From Tsuneonella deserti (GTDB taxonomy: Bacteria > Pseudomonadota > Alphaproteobacteria > Sphingomonadales > Sphingomonadaceae): a DNA stretch of 64,000 bases. The number at the start of each line of letters is the position of its first letter. Position 1 is the first letter of the stretch. The stretch covers positions 2,553,001 through 2,617,000 of the forward strand of contig NZ_BMKL01000001.1 of NCBI RefSeq assembly GCF_014644315.1. The letters are read 5' to 3'. Positions 27,172-35,880 of this stretch are shown piece after piece. Both the position numbers and the translations under genes were made by a program. The notes below the pieces were generated by a model that saw nothing but the letters and a program-made list of their open reading frames with translations, ran no database searches and was not told the origin of the DNA.

Positions 27172-27690
27172 CTACTGCCCGCCTTTTCCGATGTCGAGCA
27201 AGCGTACGGTGAACAGCAACGTCGCGCCGCCCGGAATAGGGCCCTTGCCCTTGACTCCATAAGCGAGGTTGGCGGGGGCGGCGATCTCGATCGTGTCGCC
27301 CACGCCCATCTGCGGGATCGCCAGCTTCCATGCAGGGATCAGCTTCCCGAGCGGGAAAGTCACCGGCTCACCGCCTTCGGATGTGTCGAAAGTCGATCCG
27401 TCGACGAATGTGCCGGTGTAGTGCACGGTGACGATGTCAGTGACTGCCGGATGCGCTCCGCTGCCGTCACCCGCGACGCGCCGCCACAAAAGGCCGCCTT
27501 CGACCGGCTGCCACCCGGGCTGCGCCGCGCGAACTGCGAGGGCGGACTGCTGGGCGTTCATCCAGACAACGTCCTGGCTGCGATCGGCAGGGCCATCAGC
27601 CGGCCCTTCGGCAAGCGCCGCGGCGCCCACGATCAGCGCGAGGCCAAGCGCGAGGGTGGCACCGCCATGACCGCTGAACAAACGCCTCAC
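27172..27690 (-). CDS. FKBP-type peptidyl-prolyl cis-trans isomerase (exported)
   Basis: A 172-residue protein with a signal peptide or anchor (about 1-28, hydrophobic LALGLALIVGAAALA). The FKBP domain occupies about 75-170: VTVHYTGTFVDGSTFDTS, FPLGKLIPAWKLAIPQMGVGD and LAYGVKGKGPIPGGATLLF, with the aromatic pocket residues in place. It would speed proline isomerisation of proteins in the periplasm. The GTG start overlaps the TGA of the preceding amidohydrolase gene (GTGA), so it is the last member of a transporter / amidohydrolase / amidohydrolase / FKBP operon. Confidence 0.92.
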   Translation of the reverse strand: MRRLFSGHGGATLALGLALIVGAAALAEGPADGPADRSQDVVWMNAQQSALAVRAAQPGWQPVEGGLLWRRVAGDGSGAHPAVTDIVTVHYTGTFVDGSTFDTSEGGEPVTFPLGKLIPAWKLAIPQMGVGDTIEIAAPANLAYGVKGKGPIPGGATLLFTVRLLDIGKGGQ

Positions 27691-29060
27691 CAATCGTATC
27701 CCTTGGGCCGGTCGCTCTCGTCGAGATCGCGGTAGCGGTCGCGCAGACGGGTCTGGTGGTCATCCTTCGGCTGCTCCACTCCGTCGATGAAGACCCGCTC
27801 GGGCGCGCTCGAGAGCTCCAGCGGATCGCCATCCCAGATCACCAGGTCGCCGGCGGCCCCGGGCGAGAGGACGCCCGCGCGGCCGCCTTGGCCGGCGATC
27901 TCTGCCGGGACCGAGGAAATGGCGGCGAAGGCCTGCCCCCAACTAAGGCCGGAAGCGCCGGGAATCTTCGTCAGCGCGACGAGGTTGCCGGCGTATTGCG
28001 CCAGATTCTTCGGCTGGTCGCCGGTCGTGCCGGCGAGGCCTCCGAGCGCGACCTTCACACCTGCGGCGGCCATCCGCCCGACGTTGCTCTGGGTCGCGGC
28101 GAGTTGCTCGAAACTCGACGGGAGGTCGTCCACCGGATCGGCGATCACCGGCACACCGGCGGCGGCGATGTCGGCGGCGGCCCGCCAGCCTTCGCTGGCC
28201 CCCACAAGCACCAGCTTTAGTTTGGGAAATTCCTTGCGCAAACCCAGCACCGAGCGAATGTCCGCCGCACGCTCCACGGCGACATACAGGGGCTGCTGTC
28301 CGTTAACCACCGGGATGAGCGCCGCGGCGTCGAAGCGGGTCAGCAGAACGTCGTCGCGTTCGGCGGAACTGTCGACCAGGCGCGTGTCGACCGGGATGTC
28401 GTCGCCCGTGCTGACCTGCCGTGGTCCGCTTCCCCCGGGTATGCGGCTATCGGCGGAATACTGCCGCGCCTCTCGCAGCGCATTGCGTAGGACCGCATGG
28501 GCACTCGTCCGGCTGCCACCCGCGAGCCGCGCGCCGTATTCACCCAGTGCGACCAGCTGAAACGCACGCGGCCGCACGACCATGTCCGGATCCGCGCCGA
28601 GATCGACCACCGCGCCTTGGCCGCCGAAGATCGAACTGGCGGGACGCGAGAAAACGCTCGCGCGGGTAATCCCGCCATCGCGCGCCACTGCTACGTGCTG
28701 CGAGGCCGGGTTGAGCGCGGGTGTCACGTCGAGCGCGGCGCCGAACGGCGAGTTGCGCGCGCTGGTATCGTTCGATTCCTCGACCCCGTCGGCGTCCGAA
28801 AGGCCGAGCGCGGTCATTGCCGCGAACAGGCCGGGAGTGACCCATTTTCCGGTGCCGTCGATCGTCTCGACTCCGGCCGGAATCGCCACGCCGGGTCCTG
28901 CGGCGACCACCTTGCCGCCGCGCACGACGACGGTCGCGCCCTGCACCGGCTCGCTGCCATCGCCGGTCGCAACGGTGGCGTTGGTCACCGCGAAGTCCTG
29001 CGCGAGAGCGGGGGCGGAGAGCGCGAGGAGCGCCGCGCCGATCAGGAGGCGAGAATTCAT
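27687..29060 (-). CDS. Amidohydrolase-superfamily protein lacking the usual metal ligands
   Basis: A 457-residue exported protein; signal peptide residues 1-20 (ends ALAQ). The composite beta-domain (VVVRGGKVVAAGPGV...IDGTGKWVTPGL) and the closing VLSPGAAGDLVIWDGDPLEL are those of imidazolonepropionase/dihydroorotase-like amidohydrolases. However the PGxxDxHxH site reads PGLFAAMTALG, with no HxH, and later ligand regions read VAVERAADI, LVGASEGW and LGGLAGTTG instead of His- and Asp-containing motifs. The barrel is therefore probably not a metal hydrolase in the normal way. It overlaps the next amidohydrolase gene (ATGA) and has exactly the same predicted length, so the two proteins may form a complex. 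Confidence 0.88.
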   Translation of the reverse strand: MNSRLLIGAALLALSAPALAQDFAVTNATVATGDGSEPVQGATVVVRGGKVVAAGPGVAIPAGVETIDGTGKWVTPGLFAAMTALGLSDADGVEESNDTSARNSPFGAALDVTPALNPASQHVAVARDGGITRASVFSRPASSIFGGQGAVVDLGADPDMVVRPRAFQLVALGEYGARLAGGSRTSAHAVLRNALREARQYSADSRIPGGSGPRQVSTGDDIPVDTRLVDSSAERDDVLLTRFDAAALIPVVNGQQPLYVAVERAADIRSVLGLRKEFPKLKLVLVGASEGWRAAADIAAAGVPVIADPVDDLPSSFEQLAATQSNVGRMAAAGVKVALGGLAGTTGDQPKNLAQYAGNLVALTKIPGASGLSWGQAFAAISSVPAEIAGQGGRAGVLSPGAAGDLVIWDGDPLELSSAPERVFIDGVEQPKDDHQTRLRDRYRDLDESDRPKGYDW

Positions 29061-30430
29061 TTCACGTCTCCTTCGCCGGGTTGGCCAAGCTCGAAATCGC
29101 TCACCGGGCGCATCTTCCGGTTATCCGAATCGTACATCAGCGCGCCGTCGATCCAGACTTTTTCGGGGCGCGAATAGACGGAGAGGGGATCGCCGTTCCA
29201 CAGCACTACGTCGGCCATTTTGCCGCTCGCGAGGCTACCGGTCATTTCGTCGATGCCCATCGCGTGTGCCGGATTGAGGGTCAGCCATCGGATCACCTGC
29301 TCATCGGGAATGATGATCCCTGCGCGCCGTCCCGCGGCCTGCGCCTTGGCGGCTTCCTGGTTGAGGCGCTGGATGCCGTTCTCGTCGTCCGAGTGGATGA
29401 TGACGCAGGCGCCCGCATTCTGCAGAAAGGCGGCGTTTTCAGGGATGCCGTCATAGCTTTCCATCTTGAAACCGTACCAGTCGGCCCAGATGGCCGAGCA
29501 GATTCCGTTTTCGCGCAAAAGGTCGGCGATCTTGTAGCTCTCCACCGCGTGGTGGAAGGCGGAGATCTTGTAGCCCATCTCCCTGGACAGATCGATCATG
29601 AAGGCCATCTCGTCGGCCCGGTAGCAGTGGTTCTGGACCAGGATCTCGCCGTCGATCACGCCGGCCAGGGTCTCGTTGGCGAGGTCGCGGCCCTTTCGGC
29701 CTTCCGCCATCCATTTCTTGGCGTCCAGGAAGGTCTGACGGTCCACCGCCATGTTGCCCATACGGGTGGAGGGCATGCGGCCCCTGCCGCCATAGACCCG
29801 CTTGGGGTTCTCGCCGCAGGCCATCTTCATGCCGTATGGCGCGCCGGGGAACTTCATGCCTTGCACGGTGCGCGCGGGCACATTCTTAAGCGTGACCGAG
29901 CGCCCACCGACGAGGTTGGCCGAGCCGGGAAGGATCTGGAGCGCTGTCACGCCGCCATTGGCAAGCGCGCGTGAAAAGCCCGGGTCCTGCGGCCAGACGG
30001 AGTGCTCGGCCCAGACGTCGGGCGTGGTAGGAGCGGTGGCTTCGTTGCCGTCCGACTGCGCCTCTACCGATGGCGAAGGATACACACCGAGATGCGAGTG
30101 AATGTCGATGATGCCGGGAGTGACGAACTTGCCCGTGGCATCAACCCGAGTGTAGCCCGCAGGGATCGCGAGGTCGGCGCTGCCAACCCCTACGATTTTC
30201 CCATCGGCGAAAAGGACGGTTCCGTTATCGATCCGGCCGCCCGCTCCGTCGAACACGGTCGCCCCGACGAGTGCGGTGGCAGCGCCCGGGTAAGCCTTGT
30301 AGGTCGAAGGATAGGGATTTTTATCGATTGCGCTGTTCGCGCTTGCGGTGTCCGTTCCGCCGGGGGCGGTGGCGCAGGCTGCCAGTGTCAGCGCGCCCAG
30401 GGCCGCGCAGGTCGTTCGCCAGAATCTCAT
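29057..30430 (-). CDS. Amidohydrolase, predicted lipoprotein with intact metal site
   Basis: A 457-residue exported enzyme. The N-terminus MRFWRTTCAALGALTLAAC has a lipobox (LAAC), so it is probably membrane-anchored. The metal-site motif PGIIDIHSHLG is intact; later candidate ligands are in VQNHCYRADE, SAFHHAVES and VIIHSDDE. The C-terminus has SGKMADVVLWNGDPL. This is the branch of imidazolonepropionase-like amidohydrolases thought to include dipeptidases or N-acyl amidases; the substrate is not known. The start at 30430 has a GGGGGG run upstream and gives the lipoprotein signal. It follows a POT peptide transporter by 58 bases and is coupled to a ligand-less paralogue. Confidence 0.9.
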   Translation of the reverse strand: MRFWRTTCAALGALTLAACATAPGGTDTASANSAIDKNPYPSTYKAYPGAATALVGATVFDGAGGRIDNGTVLFADGKIVGVGSADLAIPAGYTRVDATGKFVTPGIIDIHSHLGVYPSPSVEAQSDGNEATAPTTPDVWAEHSVWPQDPGFSRALANGGVTALQILPGSANLVGGRSVTLKNVPARTVQGMKFPGAPYGMKMACGENPKRVYGGRGRMPSTRMGNMAVDRQTFLDAKKWMAEGRKGRDLANETLAGVIDGEILVQNHCYRADEMAFMIDLSREMGYKISAFHHAVESYKIADLLRENGICSAIWADWYGFKMESYDGIPENAAFLQNAGACVIIHSDDENGIQRLNQEAAKAQAAGRRAGIIIPDEQVIRWLTLNPAHAMGIDEMTGSLASGKMADVVLWNGDPLSVYSRPEKVWIDGALMYDSDNRKMRPVSDFELGQPGEGDVK

Positions 30431-30488
30431 GTTACCCCCCAAGAGAACGGGGCGCGAAGCTTTCGCCCCGCGCCCCGGTAATAGAATG

Positions 30489-32066
30489 TCAGGCGCGGCT
30501 CGCCGGATGCACGCCTGCTTCCTGCGGTTCGAGGCCGGCTTCGTCCTGACCCGCCAGATCATCACCCACATTGTCGTCACGCAAGGTGTCGAGGTGCATG
30601 AGGCGCTTGATGAAAGGGCTGATGACCAGGACAAACACGCCCACGCCGACCGCCACCCAGCCGACCGTCGAATAAACGTTCAGCACGACGGTCTTACCCG
30701 CTTCCTCGCCCACACCCTCGGCACCGGTTGCCGAAGCGATCAGCCCCGCGGCGAAGTTGCCGGTTGCCGAAGCGAAGAACCAGGTGCCCATGATCAGCGA
30801 GGCCATGTGCGTCGGCGCCAGACGGTTCATCGCGCTGAGCCCGACGGGCGAAAGGCACAGTTCTCCGGTCGTGTGGAGCAGGTAGATCAGGAAGATGAAA
30901 ATGACCGGGGTAGGCACGTCGACGCCCACCGAGTTCGCGCCCCAGACGAGGACGAGGAACCCGAGCCCGACCTGGACCACGCCGAGTCCGAACTTGAACG
31001 GGGTCGAAGGCTCCATCCCCTTGCGTCCCAGCACCGTCCAGATGGTCGCGAAGATCGGTGCGAGCAGAATGATGTAAATCGCGTTGATCGACTGGAACAC
31101 CGATGCCGGCACCCCACCGCGATCGACGTGTCGATCGGTGAACAGGTTGAGGCTCGACCCGGCCTGTTCGAACAGGGCCCAGAATATGATCGACGCGATG
31201 ATGAGGAAGAGCGCGGCGAAAATGCGATCGCGCTCTTCCGCCTTCAGCTTGGTGACCGCGACGCCGATCACGTAGAGGACCAGCAGGCCGCCGAAGATGC
31301 CGAGAAGCAATCCGACCACGGACTGGTTCTGCACCAGCACCCAGCACAGCGCGACGAGCGCAAGGCCGACGCCGTACATCGCCCACTCGCGGCCTTTCGC
31401 GAGAGCCTTGGGCGGTTCGCCCCGGCCAAGCAGAAAGCCGCGGCCGATGACGAACACGACGAGGCCGGCCAGCATGCCGATGCCCGCCAGGCCGAAGCCA
31501 TAGGCCCAGCCGTAAGTCTCGCCGATATAGCCGCACAGCAGCGAGCCGAGCGCCGCGCCGAGATTAATGCCCATGTAGAAAATGGTGTAGGCGCCATCGC
31601 GGCGCACGTCGGTTCGCGGATAGAGCTGCCCCACGATGACCGAGATGTTGGCCTTGAGGAAACCGGAGCCGACGATGATCAGCGCCAACGCCAGCCAGAA
31701 TACGTTGATCATCGGATTGGCGGTGTGTCCGACGGCAGCTTCGCCTTCGAAGGCCATGAAGAAGTGGCCCAGGGTCAACAGGACCGCGCCGAATTGCACC
31801 GCCTTGCGTTGCCCGAGATATCTGTCGGCGAGATAGCCGCCGACCACCGGCGTAATGTACACCAGCGCGGTATAGGCGCCGTAGATGATGCCGGCTTCGC
31901 TGTCGGAATAGAGCCAGTGCTTGGTCAGGTAGAAGATCAGCAGCGCGCGCATGCCGTAGTAGGAGAACCGCTCCCACATCTCGGCGAAGAAGAGCATGAA
32001 CAGGCCCTTCGGATGCCCAAGGAACGTGCCGGCGCTATCGCCGTGCGGAAGCTGCTGTGTTGCCAT
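30489..32066 (-). CDS. Proton-coupled oligopeptide transporter (POT/PTR2 family)
   Basis: A 525-residue inner-membrane transporter with about fourteen hydrophobic segments. Signatures are FFAEMWERFSYYGMRALL (the ExxERxxYY proton/peptide motif on helix 1), GGYLADRYLGQRKAV and the helix 5 region GSGFLKANISVIVGQLY. The C-terminal bundle includes TGELCLSPVGLSAMNRLAP. These proteins import di- and tripeptides with protons. It heads an operon with two exported amidohydrolases and an FKBP, so peptide or amino-acid-amide scavenging is the likely theme. A divergent GntR-type regulator starts 197 bases away. Confidence 0.94.
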   Translation of the reverse strand: MATQQLPHGDSAGTFLGHPKGLFMLFFAEMWERFSYYGMRALLIFYLTKHWLYSDSEAGIIYGAYTALVYITPVVGGYLADRYLGQRKAVQFGAVLLTLGHFFMAFEGEAAVGHTANPMINVFWLALALIIVGSGFLKANISVIVGQLYPRTDVRRDGAYTIFYMGINLGAALGSLLCGYIGETYGWAYGFGLAGIGMLAGLVVFVIGRGFLLGRGEPPKALAKGREWAMYGVGLALVALCWVLVQNQSVVGLLLGIFGGLLVLYVIGVAVTKLKAEERDRIFAALFLIIASIIFWALFEQAGSSLNLFTDRHVDRGGVPASVFQSINAIYIILLAPIFATIWTVLGRKGMEPSTPFKFGLGVVQVGLGFLVLVWGANSVGVDVPTPVIFIFLIYLLHTTGELCLSPVGLSAMNRLAPTHMASLIMGTWFFASATGNFAAGLIASATGAEGVGEEAGKTVVLNVYSTVGWVAVGVGVFVLVISPFIKRLMHLDTLRDDNVGDDLAGQDEAGLEPQEAGVHPASRA

Positions 32067-32263
32067 GTACTTGAACGTCCTCGTTGAACCCTTGCCGGTA
32101 CGGTCTCGCGCCGTTCCCGGGCCTGAAAGGGGCGCAACCTAGCGGCTCGCGCTGTCATGTGAAGCCACTTGTTTCATCGGCAACCGCCTTTGCGGCCCGA
32201 ACGGGAACCTTGACGCGCCGCGCTGTATTATGTCACTGATGCACCCCAAGCCAAGGACTTGTC

Positions 32264-32605
32264 ATGACCCAGCAGAGCCGACCGGTGTACCTGCGCCTGC
32301 GCGATCTCGTCGCTGCCGCAATTATCGAGGGACGCTACCGCGAAGGCGAGATGCTGCCTTCGGTGCGCGTTCTGGCGGCCGAGCAGGGCGCCAACCCGCT
32401 GACGGTGGCCAAGGCCTATCAGCAGTTCCAGGCTGATGGGCTGGTCGACGTCCAGCGAGGCATCGGCATGTACGTGGTCCCAGGCGCGGCCGAGCGGTTG
32501 CGCAAGTCGGAACGCGCGCGTTTCCTGAAGGACGAATGGCCCGAGCTGAAGGCCCGGATCCACCGCCTCGGCCTTGAACCGGCGGAACTTCTCGCCGAGG
32601 CGTAA
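32264..32605 (+). CDS. Short GntR-family regulator (YtrA-like)
   Basis: A 113-residue protein consisting of one winged helix-turn-helix and a short helical tail. The motif is PVYLRLRDLVAAAIIEGRYREGEMLPSVRVLA...GANPLTVAKAYQQFQADGLVDVQRGIGMYVV, typical of GntR N-termini. No effector domain follows, as in YtrA regulators, which usually control ABC transporters. Here it is divergent from a POT peptide transporter operon, the obvious candidate target, with 197 bases between. AAGGA precedes the ATG. No clear operator palindrome was seen in the intergenic region. Confidence 0.85.
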   Translation: MTQQSRPVYLRLRDLVAAAIIEGRYREGEMLPSVRVLAAEQGANPLTVAKAYQQFQADGLVDVQRGIGMYVVPGAAERLRKSERARFLKDEWPELKARIHRLGLEPAELLAEA

Positions 32606-32723
32606 GGCCTGCCCGATGCGCCTGTAAACCGTTGCGCGGCAGCACTTCTTCTGGCACTTTGAGCGCCGGGGCACAGGGGTCAGCCCCTTTTGCTCAGGTG
32701 GTGTCGCGGCCGGGAGAAGAACG

Positions 32724-33005
32724 ATGATCAGGTCCGAGCTGCTTCAAGCGCTGGCCAGGGAAAACCCGGATCTGCGGGCCGAAGAGGTGGAGCAGGTCCT
32801 CGACACTTTCTTCGACGAGATCGGCAAGCGCCTGGCCGAGGGCGGGCGGGTTGAACTGCGCGGTTTCGGCGCTTTCTCCACGCGGGAACGTGCGGCTCGC
32901 AAGGGGCGCAATCCGCGCACTGGCGAGGCGGTTGACGTCCCCGCCAAGAAAGTGCCCTACTTCAAGCCCGGCAAGGAAATGCGGCGGCTCGTCAACGAAG
33001 GTTGA
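32724..33005 (+). CDS. ihfB: Integration host factor subunit beta
   Basis: A 93-residue HU/IHF fold protein that bends DNA. It begins [17 protein letters not shown] and has [26 protein letters not shown], the beta-arm with the DNA-intercalating proline, then [22 protein letters not shown]. The sequence is closer to IhfB than to HU (MIRSEL start, VELRGFG). Strong GGGAGAAG precedes the ATG. It normally works as a heterodimer with IhfA, which is not in the window. A hairpin and tRNA-Leu follow. Confidence 0.93.
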   Translation: MIRSELLQALARENPDLRAEEVEQVLDTFFDEIGKRLAEGGRVELRGFGAFSTRERAARKGRNPRTGEAVDVPAKKVPYFKPGKEMRRLVNEG

Positions 33006-33014
33006 ACAGGCTTC

Positions 33015-33037
33015 CGCCGCGGGAAATTGCCGCGGCG
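33015..33037 (+). terminator. Hairpin after ihfB (possible terminator without U tract)
   Basis: Ten bases after the ihfB stop is a perfect 8-bp stem CGCCGCGG / CCGCGGCG around the loop GAAATTG. No run of T follows, so it is not a classical intrinsic terminator. It could still slow transcription or protect the ihfB mRNA end upstream of the tRNA-Leu gene. Confidence 0.4.
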
Positions 33038-33064
33038 AACGGCGCCGGCTAAGCGCGCCGCGAC

Positions 33065-33149
33065 GCGGGCGTGGCGGAATGGTAGACGCCGGGGACTTAA
33101 AATCCCCTGAGCTTTGCTCGTGTGGGTTCGAGTCCCACCGCCCGCACCA
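33065..33149 (+). tRNA. tRNA-Leu (anticodon UAA)
   Basis: An 85-base class II tRNA. Acceptor stem GCGGGCG/CGCCCGC, discriminator A and encoded CCA; the anticodon stem GGGGA/TCCCC encloses CTTAAAA (anticodon TAA). A long variable arm (TGAGCTTTGCTCGTG region) separates it from the T-arm GTGGGTTCGAGTCCCAC. It reads UUA and UUG, rare codons in a GC-rich genome. Confidence 0.97.
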
Positions 33150-33170
33150 GCGCAGAGCCGAGCCGCAGCA

Positions 33171-33326
33171 TCATTCTTCCTCGCCCTCGTCCTCTTCCAG
33201 CAGAACGCGCATCGCCGCTCCGTCGAGATCCTCGAACTGGTTGTGCCGCATCGCCCAGAAGAACGATACGAGGCCAAGTGCGCCGAGGCCGAGCGCTACC
33301 GGCACGAGAAGAACCAGCCCTGTCAC
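33171..33326 (-). CDS. ccoS: cbb3 oxidase maturation protein CcoS
   Basis: A 51-residue membrane protein read from GTG 33326 (MTGLVLLVPVALGLG). One hydrophobic span (about 2-26) ends in FFWAMRHNQFEDLDGAAMRVL, the CcoS/FixS signature, followed by an acidic tail EEDEGEEE. The start overlaps the stop of ccoI (GTGA). CcoS is needed, with CcoI, for cofactor (copper) insertion into the cbb3 cytochrome oxidase. It is the last gene of the cluster. Confidence 0.93.
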   Translation of the reverse strand: MTGLVLLVPVALGLGALGLVSFFWAMRHNQFEDLDGAAMRVLLEEDEGEEE

Positions 33327-35437
33327 CGCGCGGCCCGGACGAGGCGCAGCGAATTGCCGACCACGATCAGCGAGCTGAGCGACATGGCGACGGCCGCGAT
33401 CAGCGGAGTGACGTGACCCGTGATGGCGAGCGGCACGGCGACGATGTTGTAGCCCACCGCGAGCGTGAAGTTCTGCCGCACGATGGTCATCGCGCGCCGG
33501 GCCGCGCGCACCGCCAAGGCAACCGGCAACAGGCTGTCCCCGAGGAAGACTGCGTCGGAGGCTTGCCGGCTGACGTCGCTCGCATCGGCCGGCGCAATCG
33601 ACACGTGGGCGGCGGCCAGTGCCGGCCCGTCGTTCAGCCCGTCGCCGACCATCAGCACGCGTTTGCCGGCTTCGGCCAACTGCCCAAGATAAGCGAGCTT
33701 TTCGGCCGGCTGAACCTCTGCCACGAACGGAAGACCCAGCGGTTCGGCGACCTTCGCGACCGCAGCCCTGGTGTCGCCGGACAGGATGGAGGACGTGCAG
33801 CCCGCAGCGCCCAACGCCCTGAGAGTGGGTTCGATGTCAGGCCGCAAGGGGTCGCTGAAGCGGAGGGCGACGTGCACGTTTCCATCGTCCAGCTCGGTTG
33901 TGGGAAAGCCGCTCGCAGCCACCTCCGGCCGTCTGAGCGCAACTTGTCTGCCGTCGATGATCCCCGCCACTCCATCTCCGGGTTTCTCGGTGACGGCATC
34001 GAGGTTCGCGGGGCGAACATCTTCTGCCCGCAGCGCAGCGGCGAGACCCCGACTGAGCGGATGCCGGCTGCTCTGCGCGAGCGCCATGGCAATCTCCTTC
34101 TGCCGCGGCGTCAGTTCATCGAGATTGACCGGTCGCGGCTGGCCTAGGGTGAGGGTCCCGGTCTTGTCGAACACCGCGCAGTTGGCCTCGGCCAGCCGCT
34201 CGAGCGCGCTGCCGTCCTTGACCAGCACCCCGCGCCGCATCAGCGCGCTTGCGGTCACCACGTGCGCCGCCGGCACCGCGAGCCCCAGCGCACACGGGCA
34301 GGTGATGATCAGAACCGCTACCGCGATCAGCAGCGCCTGGTGCAATCCTGCGCCCGCGATCAGCCAACCGGCCAGGCTCAACAAGGCAAGCGTGTGGACT
34401 GCCGGGGCATAGAGGCGGGACGCGCGGTCCGCGATGCGAACATAGCGCGAGCGCGATTGGCCCGCCTCCTCCATCAGGCGAGCGATTTCCGCAATGGCGG
34501 TGTCGCCCGCAGCCGCGGTAACGCGCGCGGTGAACGGCTGCCCGAGGTTGACCATCCCGGCGTGGACCAAGGCTCCCGGCCCGGCGCGCGCCGGCACGCT
34601 CTCTCCCGTGAGCATCGAGGCATCGAGCGAAGCCTCGCCCGTCACCACCTCGCCATCGGCAGCCAGCGCCTCCCCGGCGGCGACCCGCATCAGCATCCCT
34701 GGCTGAATGTGGTCCGCCGGTATGCGCTCGGTGCGGCCATCGGTGGTCAGTACAGTCGCTTCGCGCCCCATTCGCGCGAGCAAGGCCCCGATGCCGGCCC
34801 GCGCCCTGTCGCGCATCATCGCGTCCAGTACGCGGCCGGCAAGGAGGAAAAACAGCAGCATGACCGCACCGTCGAAGTAGGCATGGTGCCCGCCGATCAC
34901 GGTTTCGTAGAGACTGAGGCCGGTGGCCAGCAGCACGCCGATCGAGATCGGCACGTCCATGTTGGTCCGTCCCCGGCGAAGCGCGGTCAACGCGGAGCGG
35001 AAAAAAGGCTGTCCGGCATAGGCGACCACCGGCACGCCGATCAGCGCCGAGAGCCAGTGGAACAGGTCACGAGTGGTCCCTTGGGCGCCTGACCAGACGC
35101 TGACCGATAGCAGCATGACGTTCATCATGCCGAACCCGGCCACCGCCAGCGCCCTCAGCAAGCGGCTCGTTTCGCCGTCCGCCTTCCCGATGGGCTCGCC
35201 CGCGGTGGGCTGGGCTTCGAAGCCGAGCCCTTCAAGCAAGGAGAGGATACGCTCTTCGGACGTGCCCGGCGCGTGGCGCACGACCACTCGCCGGGCCGAG
35301 AAGTTGACGCGTGCCCCTTCGATCCCGGGCAGATGCTCGAAACCGCGCTCGATCTTGCCGATGCAGCCGGCGCAGCGGATGCCGGGAACCGTAAAGCGGC
35401 TCTCGACCAGCTCGGGGTGCCCGGAAAGGTCGGTCAT
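33323..35437 (-). CDS. ccoI: Copper-transporting P1B-type ATPase CcoI/FixI
   Basis: A 704-residue inner-membrane ATPase that delivers copper for cbb3 oxidase assembly. A heavy-metal-associated domain lies at the N-terminus (PGIRCAGCIGKIE, CxxC). The translocation motif is ITCPCALGLAVPAA (CPC), the phosphorylation site is DKTGTLTLGQ, and the nucleotide-domain HP dipeptide (SSRHPLSRG) and GDGLNDGPALA follow. About eight membrane helices are expected. The ATG at 35437 overlaps the ccoH stop (ATGA), which excludes the longer open frame. Downstream it overlaps ccoS (GTGA). Confidence 0.96.
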   Translation of the reverse strand: MTDLSGHPELVESRFTVPGIRCAGCIGKIERGFEHLPGIEGARVNFSARRVVVRHAPGTSEERILSLLEGLGFEAQPTAGEPIGKADGETSRLLRALAVAGFGMMNVMLLSVSVWSGAQGTTRDLFHWLSALIGVPVVAYAGQPFFRSALTALRRGRTNMDVPISIGVLLATGLSLYETVIGGHHAYFDGAVMLLFFLLAGRVLDAMMRDRARAGIGALLARMGREATVLTTDGRTERIPADHIQPGMLMRVAAGEALAADGEVVTGEASLDASMLTGESVPARAGPGALVHAGMVNLGQPFTARVTAAAGDTAIAEIARLMEEAGQSRSRYVRIADRASRLYAPAVHTLALLSLAGWLIAGAGLHQALLIAVAVLIITCPCALGLAVPAAHVVTASALMRRGVLVKDGSALERLAEANCAVFDKTGTLTLGQPRPVNLDELTPRQKEIAMALAQSSRHPLSRGLAAALRAEDVRPANLDAVTEKPGDGVAGIIDGRQVALRRPEVAASGFPTTELDDGNVHVALRFSDPLRPDIEPTLRALGAAGCTSSILSGDTRAAVAKVAEPLGLPFVAEVQPAEKLAYLGQLAEAGKRVLMVGDGLNDGPALAAAHVSIAPADASDVSRQASDAVFLGDSLLPVALAVRAARRAMTIVRQNFTLAVGYNIVAVPLAITGHVTPLIAAVAMSLSSLIVVGNSLRLVRAAR

Positions 35438-35880
35438 GCGAGGGGAATCTCCCCGCGCCAGGACTTTTCGCCCCCACGGCCCTCGAGTCGCAAGGTCCAG
35501 CGCCCCGCCGGCAGCACATCGGTGCTGATGAAGCGGCCCGGGGCAGCCATGCGGAAAGAAAGGCGCTGATCGGGCAGCCGGCCAAGCGGGTGACGGGCGG
35601 TCCCGCCGAGCTGGGTCGGCGCGCCGCCGCCCGCGAAGTCGATTACGACGCGGCCGTCGCCCGCCCGGGAAACGGCCGGCTTCCAGCCGAGCGCCCGCGA
35701 ACGATCGGCCTCGTCGAGCCACTTGTTGAACTCCTGGCTCGCGACGTAGGAGTTTTCGACCACGACACCGCCGAACGTGCTCACGGCGAACCGCGCCATG
35801 ACGAGGTTGACGGCGATGACGATGCCGAAGCCCGCGACGAGAATGGCCGTCATGTGCCTGCCGGTGAAAGGCTTGGTCAT
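35434..35880 (-). CDS. ccoH: cbb3 oxidase accessory protein CcoH/FixH
   Basis: A 148-residue protein with one N-terminal membrane span (about 10-30, AILVAGFGIVIAVNLVMARFA) and a periplasmic beta-rich domain. The FixH features TFGGVVVENSYVASQEFNKWLDEA and LGWKPAV are clear, as is the ending LRLEGRGGEKSWRGEIPL. CcoH interacts with the oxidase during assembly. Both ends overlap neighbours as ATGA (ccoG before, ccoI after). Confidence 0.94.
   Translation of the reverse strand: MTKPFTGRHMTAILVAGFGIVIAVNLVMARFAVSTFGGVVVENSYVASQEFNKWLDEADRSRALGWKPAVSRAGDGRVVIDFAGGGAPTQLGGTARHPLGRLPDQRLSFRMAAPGRFISTDVLPAGRWTLRLEGRGGEKSWRGEIPLA

Noticed and set aside
32957..33277. Minus-strand frame of 106 codons across tRNA-Leu
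   Set aside because: Covers the antisense of tRNA-Leu (GGTRTHTSKAQGI is a typical artefact of it) and overlaps ihfB and ccoS.
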